From NCBI GenBank assembly GCA_030765205.1, contig JAVCDB010000033.1, positions 1 to 45,701 on the forward strand: a stretch of 45,701 bases of DNA, written 5' to 3'. This stretch comes from Candidatus Aadella gelida (lineage in GTDB: Bacteria; Omnitrophota; Gorgyraeia; Tantalellales; Tantalellaceae). The stretch's first letter is position 1. Each line of letters starts with the position of its first letter. Below the pieces are notes generated by a model. It saw nothing but the letters and a program-made list of their open reading frames with translations, was not told where the DNA came from and did no database searches. A program made the translations under genes and the position numbers. Of the stretch, positions 1 through 7,238 are shown one piece after another.

Positions 1-109
1 ATGATCACACTATAAAGCGATTTCAAATCGATTACACACAATATTTGTGCTAATTAATTACAAATTAAGAAGTTACAACATTTCAAAGAGCAAACAACCG
101 GACACTAGT

Positions 110-126
110 GGGGACGTACCCAATTT
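110..126. repeat. REP-like fragment GGGGACGT..CCCAATTT
   Basis: The sequence reads GGGGACGTACCCAATTT. A full imperfect palindrome of the same kind lies at 42598-42619 and a shorter relative at 32421-32435. Such GGGGACGT/CCCAATT motifs resemble the ends of REP sequences mobilised by RAYT (Y1) transposases; that link is inference, and no transposase is in the window. The rest of bases 1-190 holds no gene that can be supported; a small GTACC/GGTAC hairpin sits at 146-161. Confidence 0.4.
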
Positions 127-190
127 ATTTCATACTTGTCTCCTGGTACCATAGAAGGTACAATAAATGATAATAAGAAGGGGGGATAGC

Positions 191-583
191 ATGAAAAGTA
201 CGGATGTTATTGTTGGAGGATTGATACTAATTCTTATTGTAGCGAGCGGAGCCTTTTTTATGCAGATCACTGAGATGAGGCATGAGATGGAACTCCAAGC
301 ACGCGAGATCGATGAAGCGATGCGGGGAGAGGATTATGTGCCGCAGAAAGAGGTGGAGAGTTTTTCTAAAGAGATATCTTTGAGGATTGAAGGATTGTCT
401 GAAGATATTGATGATCTTAGAGAAGAGATGAATCGTGCTCCCGAAACTTCCGGAGGATCTGACGTAGCTGCTGAGATAGGCCGCGAATTTGAGATGCGAT
501 TCACTACTATCAATGATGAGATAACGGGTATACAAAATACCGTGCGTAATCTAGAGAATCAGATAAACAGGGGAACAAGATAG
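191..583 (+). CDS. membrane-anchored coiled-coil hypothetical protein
   Basis: The family is not recognised. The 130-residue product has an N-terminal hydrophobic segment (about residues 6-24) followed by a charged, heptad-like region rich in Glu, Ile, Leu and Arg that should form a coiled coil, broken by a Gly/Ser-rich turn near residues 90-96. It is probably anchored in the inner membrane with the coiled coil projecting outward. The ATG at 191 is preferred over an in-frame ATG at 167 because AAGGGGGG lies 7 bases before it. It is followed 21 bases later by another small anchored protein, with which it probably forms an operon. No enzyme motif is visible. Confidence 0.6.
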   Translation: MKSTDVIVGGLILILIVASGAFFMQITEMRHEMELQAREIDEAMRGEDYVPQKEVESFSKEISLRIEGLSEDIDDLREEMNRAPETSGGSDVAAEIGREFEMRFTTINDEITGIQNTVRNLENQINRGTR

Positions 584-604
584 TCCTAGGATAAGGGAGG
601 GAAT

Positions 605-1015
605 ATGAAAAAGTTCCTGATAGTGATAACGTGTATTGCTATATTTGTCGGGGGATGGCTATTGTATGCTAGGGCTGTTCTTCCAGCGTTCGATAAGAAA
701 GTCAACGAGTTTCATGAAAAGTATAATGAACGTGATTTTGAATACATATATGGAACACTTGTGAGCCAAGAGTTCAAGCGCGCCCTTCCTTACAAGATAT
801 TTTCGGATTATATGGATAAGGTGTATTCGACTGTTGGGAAAGTACTTGAATCTGAACGCGGCGGATGGGGCGTATTTTACAAGGACATAGGGTTGACATT
901 CAACGCCGAATATGACATCAAGAACGAAAGAGGGGAACTTTTAGAAAAATTTACTTTCATAAAGCGCGGAAAAGACTGGCTAATATTCGTATATGATCCC
1001 AGGATGAAAAGTTAA
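605..1015 (+). CDS. membrane-anchored or exported hypothetical protein
   Basis: The 136-residue protein begins with a Lys pair and a hydrophobic stretch (residues 4-22), either a signal anchor or an uncleaved signal peptide. The remaining ~110 residues have mixed alpha/beta character with an end pattern (FTFIKRGKDWLIFVYDP) like small NTF2-like or DUF4019/DUF3887-type extracytoplasmic domains. That resemblance is only suggestive. The RBS AAGGGAGGG lies just upstream of the ATG. It sits between the coiled-coil gene and a flavoprotein gene, 13 bases before the latter. No catalytic residues can be named. Confidence 0.6.
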   Translation: MKKFLIVITCIAIFVGGWLLYARAVLPAFDKKVNEFHEKYNERDFEYIYGTLVSQEFKRALPYKIFSDYMDKVYSTVGKVLESERGGWGVFYKDIGLTFNAEYDIKNERGELLEKFTFIKRGKDWLIFVYDPRMKS

Positions 1016-1028
1016 TAGGCGGTGAAAC

Positions 1029-1454
1029 ATGGAAAATAAGGAATTGAAGGGAAAGATCCTTGATGTGATCAAAAAGTATCCTGTAGGGGCTTTGGGGACC
1101 ATTAAGGATGGTAGCCCATGGGTGAGGTATATGGCGATGAATCCGGAAGACGATTTAACGCTATATACGACAAGTTTTGCTTTATCGAGAAAGATCGATC
1201 AGATAAAGAACAATAATAGAGTTAATGTGGTATTCGGCGCGGATTCGCAGGATTTTACATTGCCTTATGTTAATGTCAACGGGCAAGCTGAGATTCTTAC
1301 CGATAAGGAAAGTAAGGAAAAATGCTGGTGCGAGATGCTTGAGCAGTTCTTTAGCGGTCCGGACGATCCAAATTATGTTGTTATAAGGATCACTCCGGGA
1401 TCCATAGAATATATGGAACACGGCGCACATGAACCCATAGTATACCAACCATAA
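1029..1454 (+). CDS. pyridoxamine 5'-phosphate oxidase-like flavoprotein
   Basis: The 141-residue protein matches the split-barrel FMN-binding family related to pyridoxamine phosphate oxidase and general stress protein 26. The visible pattern is an N-terminal helix, then PVGALGTIKDGSPWVRYM (first barrel strands), LTLYTTSFALSRKIDQIKNNNRVNVVFG (the typical segment where the K-x2-Q-I-x3-P/N-x-V pattern contacts FMN) and a C-terminal strand ending in EYM. These small proteins bind FMN or F420 and reduce unknown substrates; the substrate cannot be read from sequence. Length is normal for the family. The RBS is weak (GGTG). A strong inverted repeat begins at its stop codon. Confidence 0.75.
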   Translation: MENKELKGKILDVIKKYPVGALGTIKDGSPWVRYMAMNPEDDLTLYTTSFALSRKIDQIKNNNRVNVVFGADSQDFTLPYVNVNGQAEILTDKESKEKCWCEMLEQFFSGPDDPNYVVIRITPGSIEYMEHGAHEPIVYQP

Positions 1455-1520
1455 ATTGGGGCTCCCTCACCCAATATATAAGCCAAAAAATAGCAAGATA
1501 ATTGGGTGAGGGGGCCAATT
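1454..1520. repeat. large inverted repeat downstream of the flavoprotein gene
   Basis: Arm 1454-1475 contains AATTGGGGCT followed by CCCTCACCCAAT. Arm 1501-1520 contains ATTGGGTGAGGG followed by GGCCAATT. The inner 12 bp pair perfectly around a ~25-base AT-rich loop, and the outer AATTGG/CCAATT pairs after an internal bulge. There is no T-run, so it is a poor intrinsic terminator and looks more like a REP-type palindrome. The AATTGGGG end resembles the other GGGG-AATT fragments in the window. Confidence 0.6.
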
Positions 1521-1542
1521 AAAAACACAATTAAAAATACGT

Positions 1543-1571
1543 GTTGACAATTTATGTGGTTACGGTTAAAG
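1543..1571 (+). promoter_or_regulatory. candidate sigma-70 promoter for the SlyD-like gene
   Basis: A consensus -35 TTGACA at 1543-1548 is followed after 17 bases by TAAAGT as a partial -10 box. It lies about 50 bases before the start of the PPIase gene and after the inverted repeat that ends the previous unit. The -10 match is only partial, so the exact start is uncertain. Confidence 0.5.
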
Positions 1572-1622
1572 TGGTTAAGCTGTTATTATGGTTTTTGATA
1601 TGAGATGATTAAGGGAGGCCTT

Positions 1623-2120
1623 GTGAAAAGAATTGTTGCGGTTATGATTTCTTTACTTATTTTAGGGGCTAATCCTTTTTTTGCAGAAGGAGAGAAAATG
1701 ACGATACAAAAAGGCAGTAAAGTTTCTTTTGATTATACTTTAACCGTTGACGGAGAGGTTATCGATTCTTCTGATGGAAGAAGTCCTTTGGAATATGTGC
1801 ACGGCTCTGGGGAGATAATACCCGGTCTAAGCAAGGAACTTGAGGGGATGGCCTCGGGTGAAGAGAAGAAGGTTGCAGTACTTCCTGAAGATGGATACGG
1901 TACAGTTAATCCCAAAGCTTTTCAGGAAGTGTCTAAGGACCGGTTTCCTGAAGAAGTAGAGCTTAAAGAAGGGTTAACTTTGGAGGCCAAAGGGCCGGAA
2001 GGTCAGGCAGTGCCCGTTAGGATCACTGAAGTGAAAGATGAAGCTGTTGTAGTGGATTTTAATCACCCACTTGCCGGGAAATCGTTGACATTTGATGTTA
2101 AAATAGTCGCTGTTCAGTAG
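1623..2120 (+). CDS. SlyD-like FKBP-type peptidyl-prolyl isomerase, probably exported
   Basis: The protein catalyses cis-trans isomerisation of Xaa-Pro bonds and acts as a folding chaperone. From the GTG at 1623 the product has 165 residues: a signal-peptide-like start (KR then ~17 hydrophobic residues), then an FKBP core with VSFDYTLTVDGEVIDSS, a PGLSKELEGM segment, an inserted IF chaperone flap (about residues 95-140) and the closing DFNHPLAGKSLTFDVKI strand typical of SlyD. GTG 1623 follows GGGAGG. An internal ATG at 1698 has its own good RBS (AAGGAG) and would give the normal cytoplasmic SlyD, so two products are possible. The His-rich metal-binding tail of E. coli SlyD is absent. Confidence 0.85.
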   Translation: MKRIVAVMISLLILGANPFFAEGEKMTIQKGSKVSFDYTLTVDGEVIDSSDGRSPLEYVHGSGEIIPGLSKELEGMASGEEKKVAVLPEDGYGTVNPKAFQEVSKDRFPEEVELKEGLTLEAKGPEGQAVPVRITEVKDEAVVVDFNHPLAGKSLTFDVKIVAVQ

Positions 2121-2126
2121 GGATAG

Positions 2127-2155
2127 TTGACTTAAATACATTTGTCAGATATAAT
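2127..2155 (+). promoter_or_regulatory. strong sigma-70 promoter upstream of the cold-shock gene
   Basis: TTGACT at 2127-2132, a 17-base spacer and a perfect TATAAT at 2150-2155. Transcription would start near 2162, giving a ~175-base leader before the cold-shock gene. It begins only 7 bases after the PPIase stop codon. Confidence 0.75.
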
Positions 2156-2237
2156 TAATAATTATAGTGACAAAAAGCGACAAAAAGTGTACAATGTCGC
2201 TGTTAATTGAGAAGGTGAGTATAAGGAGTAGAAGTTT

Positions 2238-2280
2238 TGAGCCACAAGGACTTATAAACGCGCGCCTTGTGGTTTTTTTA
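2238..2280 (+). terminator. intrinsic terminator or attenuator in the cold-shock leader
   Basis: CCACAAGG and CCTTGTGG form an 8-bp stem around a ~15-base loop and are followed directly by a run of seven T. It lies between the strong promoter at 2127 and the cold-shock gene, so it either ends a ~115-base small RNA or attenuates the gene. Another weak promoter (TTGTGG, 17 bases, TATATT) overlaps its right arm and could restart transcription after it. Confidence 0.7.
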
Positions 2281-2336
2281 ATGCCTACATATATTCACTG
2301 AAGTTGGAAAAGAACAGTTAGAAGGAGGGAAGTAAG

Positions 2337-2537
2337 ATGGCTAAAGGAACAGTAAAGTGGTTCAACAACCAAAAAGGTTATGGGTTTATTTCTCCTGAAG
2401 AGGGAAAGGATGTATTCGTACATCATAGCGCAATTCAGGGTGAAGGCTATAAGTCTTTAGATGAAGGCCAGGCAGTTGAATTTGAAATTCAGCAGGGTCC
2501 GAAAGGCGAAGAAGCTATAAATGTAGTAAAGCTGTAA
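2337..2537 (+). CDS. cold-shock protein, CspA family
   Basis: The 66-residue single-domain OB-fold protein binds single-stranded RNA and DNA and melts mRNA structure at low temperature or in fast growth. Both nucleic-acid motifs are intact: RNP1 KGYGFI (residues 13-18) and RNP2 VFVHH (26-30), with the conserved KWFN start. Length is exactly that of the family. A strong RBS (AAGGAGGG) precedes the ATG. The gene is preceded by a long leader with a terminator-like hairpin and is closed by a strong intrinsic terminator, so it is monocistronic. The leader could provide temperature-dependent control as known for cspA, but the structure here is not homologous by eye. Confidence 0.95.
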   Translation: MAKGTVKWFNNQKGYGFISPEEGKDVFVHHSAIQGEGYKSLDEGQAVEFEIQQGPKGEEAINVVKL

Positions 2538-2556
2538 TTGATCGTTGCGAAAGCAG

Positions 2557-2612
2557 AAAGAGAGGGTATAGTATCAGGCGAAGAGCCGGTGCTATACCCT
2601 CTCTTTTTTTTG
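2557..2612 (+). terminator. intrinsic terminator after the cold-shock gene
   Basis: AAAGAGAGGGTATAG (2557-2571) and its exact reverse complement (2592-2606) form a 15-bp stem, followed by a continuous T-run. It is one of the strongest terminators in the window. Confidence 0.9.
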
Positions 2613-2690
2613 GGAAAATATTCTCATGTAAATATTCATGTATTTATTGGGGGGAATTGCTATAATATTATGAAGGGTAGGTGATCTTAT

Positions 2691-3095
2691 ATGGACAAGT
2701 TTATTATACAGTTAATTGCCACCAGCAGGATATTGATAGCTGGATTCTTTTTATCTACCGTGGGTTTCTTTGTCGCAATGTCACTGACTTCGATGAGGGT
2801 ATCTGAGGGCGCTAAGATGCTTGGAATACTTGGGATAGCATATCTAGCGGCATATATCCTTAACGGCATAGCTCTTATGAGACTAAAGGAGCATGCCCGG
2901 AAAGATGCTTTATATATGGATTGGGGTATAATCCTTTTTGACGGTATATTTTTTGTCGGAATGAGCCTGGTCTCGGATATAAAATATGGCGGGTTCAGTT
3001 CGCTTTTTTATAGAACACATGGTTCGCTTATTCTTGTGCTACTGATATTTGTATGGGTTTTCGGAAGACCATCCATTAGAAGACAGTTCAAGTGA
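2691..3095 (+). CDS. small integral membrane protein, four predicted helices
   Basis: The 134-residue product is not recognised. Hydrophobic segments at about residues 10-32, 43-64, 77-93 and 107-124 suggest four transmembrane helices with short, positively charged loops and a basic C-terminal tail (RPSIRRQFK), probably cytoplasmic. No catalytic or ligand motif is visible. It begins after a TATAAT box near 2661 and a GGTAGGTGA-type RBS, and is followed 27 bases later by a second four-helix protein; the two are probably co-transcribed and may act together. Confidence 0.65.
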   Translation: MDKFIIQLIATSRILIAGFFLSTVGFFVAMSLTSMRVSEGAKMLGILGIAYLAAYILNGIALMRLKEHARKDALYMDWGIILFDGIFFVGMSLVSDIKYGGFSSLFYRTHGSLILVLLIFVWVFGRPSIRRQFK

Positions 3096-3122
3096 TCTAG
3101 AACAAAATTAAGGAGGATAGTT

Positions 3123-3506
3123 ATGGGGAATGCTGTATTTATCGCCAAACTTGTGGGACCTTTCCTGACGGTTGTAGGTATAGGGATATTGTTGAATCTT
3201 AAGGACTATGATAAAGTTCTCGAAGATTTTACAAAAAATTCCGCATTGCTCTATATGGGTGGATTGATGTCTCTGGTCGTGGGCATGCTGATATTATTGT
3301 ACAGCAATGTATGGGTCCTTGGCTGGGAGGTTATAATCACTATTGTAGGTTGGCTCTCTTTGCTCAAAGGTATACTTTTGATAGTTGCTCCCGGGATCAT
3401 GATAAAAATGGCTTCGAAATGGAAAAGCAAAACCGGTGCATTAGCCGGTCATTCCGTTTTTCTTATCGGGTTTGGAGTGGTTCTTATTATAAGAGGTTAC
3501 TTCTAA
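3123..3506 (+). CDS. small integral membrane protein, four predicted helices
   Basis: The 127-residue product is not assigned to a family with certainty. It has hydrophobic segments at about residues 7-24, 41-60, 66-90 and 107-125, with a GWLSLLKGILLIVAPG stretch resembling small YtpI-like or DUF2065-like membrane proteins, a weak resemblance only. A strong RBS (AAGGAGGA) precedes the ATG. It probably forms a two-gene operon with the preceding membrane protein. A 9-bp hairpin (AGATTAAAG/CTTTAATCT, 3514-3538) without a T-run follows the stop codon. Confidence 0.6.
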   Translation: MGNAVFIAKLVGPFLTVVGIGILLNLKDYDKVLEDFTKNSALLYMGGLMSLVVGMLILLYSNVWVLGWEVIITIVGWLSLLKGILLIVAPGIMIKMASKWKSKTGALAGHSVFLIGFGVVLIIRGYF

Positions 3507-3577
3507 AGCCGGGAGATTAAAGGGAAACTCTTTAATCTAAAGAAAGAAGAGGAAATCTCTCCTCCTACGGGAACTCC

Positions 3578-3605
3578 TTGACAAAAAAGCTCAACACAAT
3601 ATAAT
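3578..3605 (+). promoter_or_regulatory. sigma-70 promoter for the EF-G-like gene
   Basis: TTGACA at 3578-3583, a 16-base spacer and TATAAT at 3600-3605, both perfect boxes. The expected start near 3612 gives a leader of about 143 bases before the coding region. Confidence 0.8.
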
Positions 3606-3631
3606 AATAATATCGTACATGTTTCGAGATT

Positions 3632-3730
3632 TTCCGAGTCCCCGGACCTTGTTATTCCTCAGTTCCCGGTCCTCTCTCGGAAGGGGGGAGCAGGACTTAA
3701 GAACCTTACGGCTTATTTTGTGAGCCGTAA
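3632..3730 (+). promoter_or_regulatory. structured 5' leader of the EF-G-like gene
   Basis: Nested pairing is visible: TTCCGAG (3632-3638) with CTCGGAA (3676-3682), and inside it GGACC (3644-3648) with GGTCC (3668-3672). A second hairpin pairs TTACGGCT (3706-3713) with AGCCGTAA (3723-3730). The RBS GGAAGGAG follows at about 3741. No known riboswitch class is recognised; a regulatory role is inference. Confidence 0.45.
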
Positions 3731-3754
3731 ATCCATTTAACGGAAGGAGTCTAA

Positions 3755-5809
3755 ATGTCTGTTTCAACAAAAGATATCCGCAATATTGTTTTCTTATCCC
3801 ATTCAGGGGCGGGTAAGACCACTTTAGTGGAAAACCTTCTTTTCAAAGGAGGTACCATATCAAAACTAGGTAATGTAAAAAGCGGGACCACTGTTTCAGA
3901 TTATTGTGACGATGAGAAAGAGAGTGCGCATTCTATTAACCTTTCGGTTTCATCTTATGAAACCGGCGGGATTAAAGTTAATCTGTTGGATGCTCCGGGG
4001 TACCTAGATTACGTAGGTGAAGTGTCTTCGGGTGTTAATGCCGCGGATTCTGCCATGCTCGTGATAGATGCCACGGGGGGAGTACAGGTAGGCACCAATA
4101 AATTCTGGAAATTGGCCAAAGCGAGATCTTTACCGGGAATGATAGTGATAAACAAAATGGATAAAGATAATGCTGATTTTGAGAAAGTTCTTGAGAATGT
4201 GAAAAACAGATTTGGAAAGCATTGCATAGCCTTATGTTATCCCAACGGTAAAGGTGCAACGTTTTCGGGTATGGCTAATCTTCTTACGAAAGATGGGCTA
4301 GATAAACTTGAAGGCACAGATAAGGAACGAGCGGATAAACTTGCGAGTGATCTGACTGAAGGTGTTGCAGAATCTGATGACGCTCTTTTGGAAAAATATC
4401 TAGAAGAAGGTGAACTATCAACGGAAGAGCTAAAGAAAGCTTTCAGAGCAGGTGTTGTCTCAGGAAAGATCGTTCCGGTTATCCCGGCTTCTTTCGAAAA
4501 AGGGATAGGTATAGAACAGATCATGACCATGATACGTGACTATATGGCGTCACCGGAAGATAGACCCGGAGTTGAGGTACCGCCCGCAGGAGAAGATGCA
4601 GAACCTGTAGTGATCAAGCCTGACGCGAATGCTTCGTTTTCCGCACAGATCTTCAAGACTATATCCGATCCTTATGCCGGACAAATATCTATATTTAAGG
4701 TTATATCGGGTAAAGCGGTGTCTAGCCAGATCGTAAAGAATACTACTACTGATAATTCTGAAAAGCTGGGGCAGCTCTTTTTTCTTAAGGGAAAAGACCA
4801 GATCCAGGCGGAATTCGTCGTTGCGGGGGATATTGCAGCAGCAGCTAAATTCAAGAACACGCACACGGGAGACTCTCTTTCAGACGACAAAAAACCTTTA
4901 AGGTTCGCCAAAATGAATTTTCCGGAACCGGCAATAAGTTTCTCTATCAAACCCAAAAGTCGTTCGGATGAAGACAAAATATCGGGTGTTCTGGGAAAAT
5001 TGGTTGAAGAGGATCGTACGTTCCAAATGACTCTCGACGAAGAAACACATGAACTTGTTGTCTCGGGTATGGGTGAGATGCATCTTAAGACCATGCTTAA
5101 CAGAATGAAGAGCCGTTACGGGGTAGACGTTGAGGTTGGAACTCCTAAAGTCGCTTACAAGGAAACCGTTATGGGGCAGGGGGACTCCAAATACCGTCAT
5201 AAAAAACAATCTGGTGGTGCGGGGCAATTCGCTGAAGTATGGATGAGGATCGAGCCTATGGAAAGAGGCTCCGGATTTGAGTTTGTAGATGAAGTCGTGG
5301 GAGGCGCAATACCCAAACAACTTGTAGGAAGTTGTGAAAAAGGTGTATTAGGTGCATTGAAATCCGGGTTTATGGCAGGTTACCCGGTGACGGATATTAA
5401 GGTCATTGTATATGACGGAAAGACACATCCCGTAGATTCCAAAGATATAGCTTTTCAGATAGCTGCGGCTCATGCGTTTCGTGAATCGTGCGAGAAAGCT
5501 AAATCATCGCTTCTTGAGCCCATAATGAATGTTGAGCTTACCGTTCCTGAAGAGAATATGGGTGACATCACAGGATCCTTGAGTTCTAGACGCGGTCGGG
5601 TGCAGGGTATGGATTCTGAAGGGGGCATGCAGGTAGTTAAGGCCAAAATACCTCTCGAAGAAATGTATAAATATGCGAATGAATTAAAGTCTATTACTGC
5701 CGGAAGAGCGACCTATACGATGTCATTCTCTCACTACGATGTTGTTCCGAGTAATATAGCGCAGAAGATAATAGATGCAAGTAGTAAGGCTAAAAAGAAA
5801 TCAGAATAA
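3755..5809 (+). CDS. elongation factor G-like GTPase (EF-G2/FusA2 type)
   Basis: A 684-residue translational GTPase with the EF-G domain order: G domain with P-loop SHSGAGKT (15-22), DAPGY (79-83) and NKMD (133-136), then domain II (~290-385), domain III, domain IV and the C-terminal domain V. In canonical EF-G the G3 motif is D-T-P-G-H with a catalytic His; here Tyr83 replaces it, as in the EF-G2/FusA2 branch (for example Thermus EF-G-2), which has ribosome-dependent GTPase activity but an unclear role. It is therefore probably not the main translocase. It stands alone after its own promoter and leader, not in a str operon, and is followed 45 bases later by yebC. Confidence 0.9.
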   Translation: MSVSTKDIRNIVFLSHSGAGKTTLVENLLFKGGTISKLGNVKSGTTVSDYCDDEKESAHSINLSVSSYETGGIKVNLLDAPGYLDYVGEVSSGVNAADSAMLVIDATGGVQVGTNKFWKLAKARSLPGMIVINKMDKDNADFEKVLENVKNRFGKHCIALCYPNGKGATFSGMANLLTKDGLDKLEGTDKERADKLASDLTEGVAESDDALLEKYLEEGELSTEELKKAFRAGVVSGKIVPVIPASFEKGIGIEQIMTMIRDYMASPEDRPGVEVPPAGEDAEPVVIKPDANASFSAQIFKTISDPYAGQISIFKVISGKAVSSQIVKNTTTDNSEKLGQLFFLKGKDQIQAEFVVAGDIAAAAKFKNTHTGDSLSDDKKPLRFAKMNFPEPAISFSIKPKSRSDEDKISGVLGKLVEEDRTFQMTLDEETHELVVSGMGEMHLKTMLNRMKSRYGVDVEVGTPKVAYKETVMGQGDSKYRHKKQSGGAGQFAEVWMRIEPMERGSGFEFVDEVVGGAIPKQLVGSCEKGVLGALKSGFMAGYPVTDIKVIVYDGKTHPVDSKDIAFQIAAAHAFRESCEKAKSSLLEPIMNVELTVPEENMGDITGSLSSRRGRVQGMDSEGGMQVVKAKIPLEEMYKYANELKSITAGRATYTMSFSHYDVVPSNIAQKIIDASSKAKKKSE

Positions 5810-5854
5810 CAGAAATAAGGATTAATACTTCAAAGGTGAGTTCAGGAGGAACAC

Positions 5855-6604
5855 ATGTCAGGTCATTCAAAATGGGCCAGTATTAAACATAAAAAAGGTG
5901 CATTAGATGCTAAACGCGGAAAAATATTCACTAAACTTATAAGAGAAATAACTGTTGCTGCCAGAGAAGGCGGCGGCAATATGGATTCGAATCCCAGGTT
6001 AAGGTTGGCTATACAAAAGGCCAAAGATGCAAATATGCCTGCGGATAATATTGATCGTGGTGTAAAAAAAGGTACTGGAGAGCTGGAAGGGGTATCTTAC
6101 GAGAATGTGTCTTTTGAGGGATACGCCCCGGGCGGAGTAGCTGTCATAGTTGAAGGTCTTACGGATAACAGGAACAGAACTACCGGTGACGTGAGAAGTA
6201 TATTCTCTAAACGTGGCGGGAATATGGCCGGTGCCGGATCTGTTGCTTTTCAGTTCGAAAGAAAAGGTGTTTTTTTAGTGAAAGTATCAGATGCTAAAGA
6301 AGACGAACTTTTGGATATAGCACTCGAGGCCGGTGCAGAGGATCTTACTTCTGATGAAGATTTTTTTCAGGTAACTTGTGCGCCTCAAGAATTCGATAAA
6401 GTAAGGACAGGACTCACGGAAAAAGGCGTTAGGATCGATTCGGGAGAGTTAAGTATGGTTCCCAAAAACACGGTCAAAGTGGATGATGTCGATACAGCTA
6501 AAAAAATACTCACGCTCGTTGAGGAACTGGAAGACAACGATGATGTGCAGGAGGTATATACTAATTTCGATATTCCGGATGAAGTACTTAAAAGTATGGA
6601 ATAG
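5855..6604 (+). CDS. yebC: YebC/PmpR/TACO1 family protein
   Basis: The 249-residue protein begins with the family signature MSGHSKWASIKHKKGALDAKRGK and has the usual length and three-domain plan. Members were described as DNA-binding regulators; more recent work on the family points to a role on the ribosome, relieving stalling at difficult sequences. The neighbourhood fits both views: it follows a translational GTPase and is 4 bases upstream of ruvC, the classical yebC-ruvCAB arrangement. A strong RBS (CAGGAGGA) precedes the start. No unusual residues are seen. Confidence 0.95.
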   Translation: MSGHSKWASIKHKKGALDAKRGKIFTKLIREITVAAREGGGNMDSNPRLRLAIQKAKDANMPADNIDRGVKKGTGELEGVSYENVSFEGYAPGGVAVIVEGLTDNRNRTTGDVRSIFSKRGGNMAGAGSVAFQFERKGVFLVKVSDAKEDELLDIALEAGAEDLTSDEDFFQVTCAPQEFDKVRTGLTEKGVRIDSGELSMVPKNTVKVDDVDTAKKILTLVEELEDNDDVQEVYTNFDIPDEVLKSME

Positions 6605-6608
6605 ATAA

Positions 6609-7100
6609 ATGAAAATATTAGGTGTAGATCCGGGATTGATAAGAACAGGGTACGGTGTTATCGAGGCTAAAGGGCCCGATAAAATGAAACTTATTGAAGC
6701 CGGGCTTATTAAGACATCTGCCGAAGATGGCATTTCGGCGAGGCTCAAGGATATTTACAGTAACCTTACGGATGTGATAAAAGAACATAAACCGAAAGTT
6801 CTTGTTCTTGAAAAGTTGTATTCGCATTATAAACATCCGGCCACTTCTATTCTTATGGGTCATGCGCGCGGTGTGATCTGTTTGGCATGCGGGATGAACA
6901 AAGTGGAGCTGATCAGTTATCCGGCCACGCGTATTAAGAAATCTGTTACAGGTAACGGGAGCGCAAGTAAAGCGCAGGTGCAGCAAATGGTGAAATCTTT
7001 GCTTGGACTTGGCAGAGCACCTGAACCGTATGATATAAGCGATGCTCTTGCTATGGCAATAAGCTATGTTTATATAGAAGGGATAGGTTCTAGGTGCTAG
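6609..7100 (+). CDS. ruvC: crossover junction endodeoxyribonuclease RuvC
   Basis: RuvC cuts Holliday junctions symmetrically after RuvAB branch migration. The 163-residue protein has the RNase H-like fold with its four acidic residues in place: D7 in GVDPG, E68 in VLEK, and D142 and D145 in DISDALA. It starts 4 bases after yebC without a clear RBS, suggesting translational coupling. Its last codons (GGT TCT AGG TGC TAG) are part of a 7-mer repeat array that continues into the intergenic space, so the repeat has shaped the C-terminus. Confidence 0.95.
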   Translation: MKILGVDPGLIRTGYGVIEAKGPDKMKLIEAGLIKTSAEDGISARLKDIYSNLTDVIKEHKPKVLVLEKLYSHYKHPATSILMGHARGVICLACGMNKVELISYPATRIKKSVTGNGSASKAQVQQMVKSLLGLGRAPEPYDISDALAMAISYVYIEGIGSRC

Positions 7101-7215
7101 GTTATAGGTTTTAGGTTAGAGTATAAGGACTGATGTTCTAATGTTTTTTGCGACTAAATTAAGATAGAGCATCGGGCTTTATCCCTTTAACCTAGCACCT
7201 AGAACCTAAAACCTT
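7084..7215. repeat. inverted heptamer arrays between ruvC and ruvA
   Basis: The left array is five consecutive 7-mers from 7084 (TAGGTTC, TAGGTGC, TAGGTTA, TAGGTTT, TAGGTTA). The right array from 7186 is four 7-mers of the complementary type (TTTAACC, TAGCACC, TAGAACC, TAAAACC). The 19 bases at 7086-7104 are the exact reverse complement of 7188-7206. The intervening ~80 bases hold no gene. The array overlaps the ruvC stop codon. Confidence 0.85.
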
Positions 7216-7238
7216 AAAAATAGTGAGTCAGGAGGGAT

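Noticed and set aside
4672-5094. Long minus-strand ORFs inside the EF-G-like gene (and similar shadows in secDF, recJ, plsX, fabH, glp genes)
   Set aside because: Serine/isoleucine-rich translations typical of the antisense of conserved genes; no independent signals.
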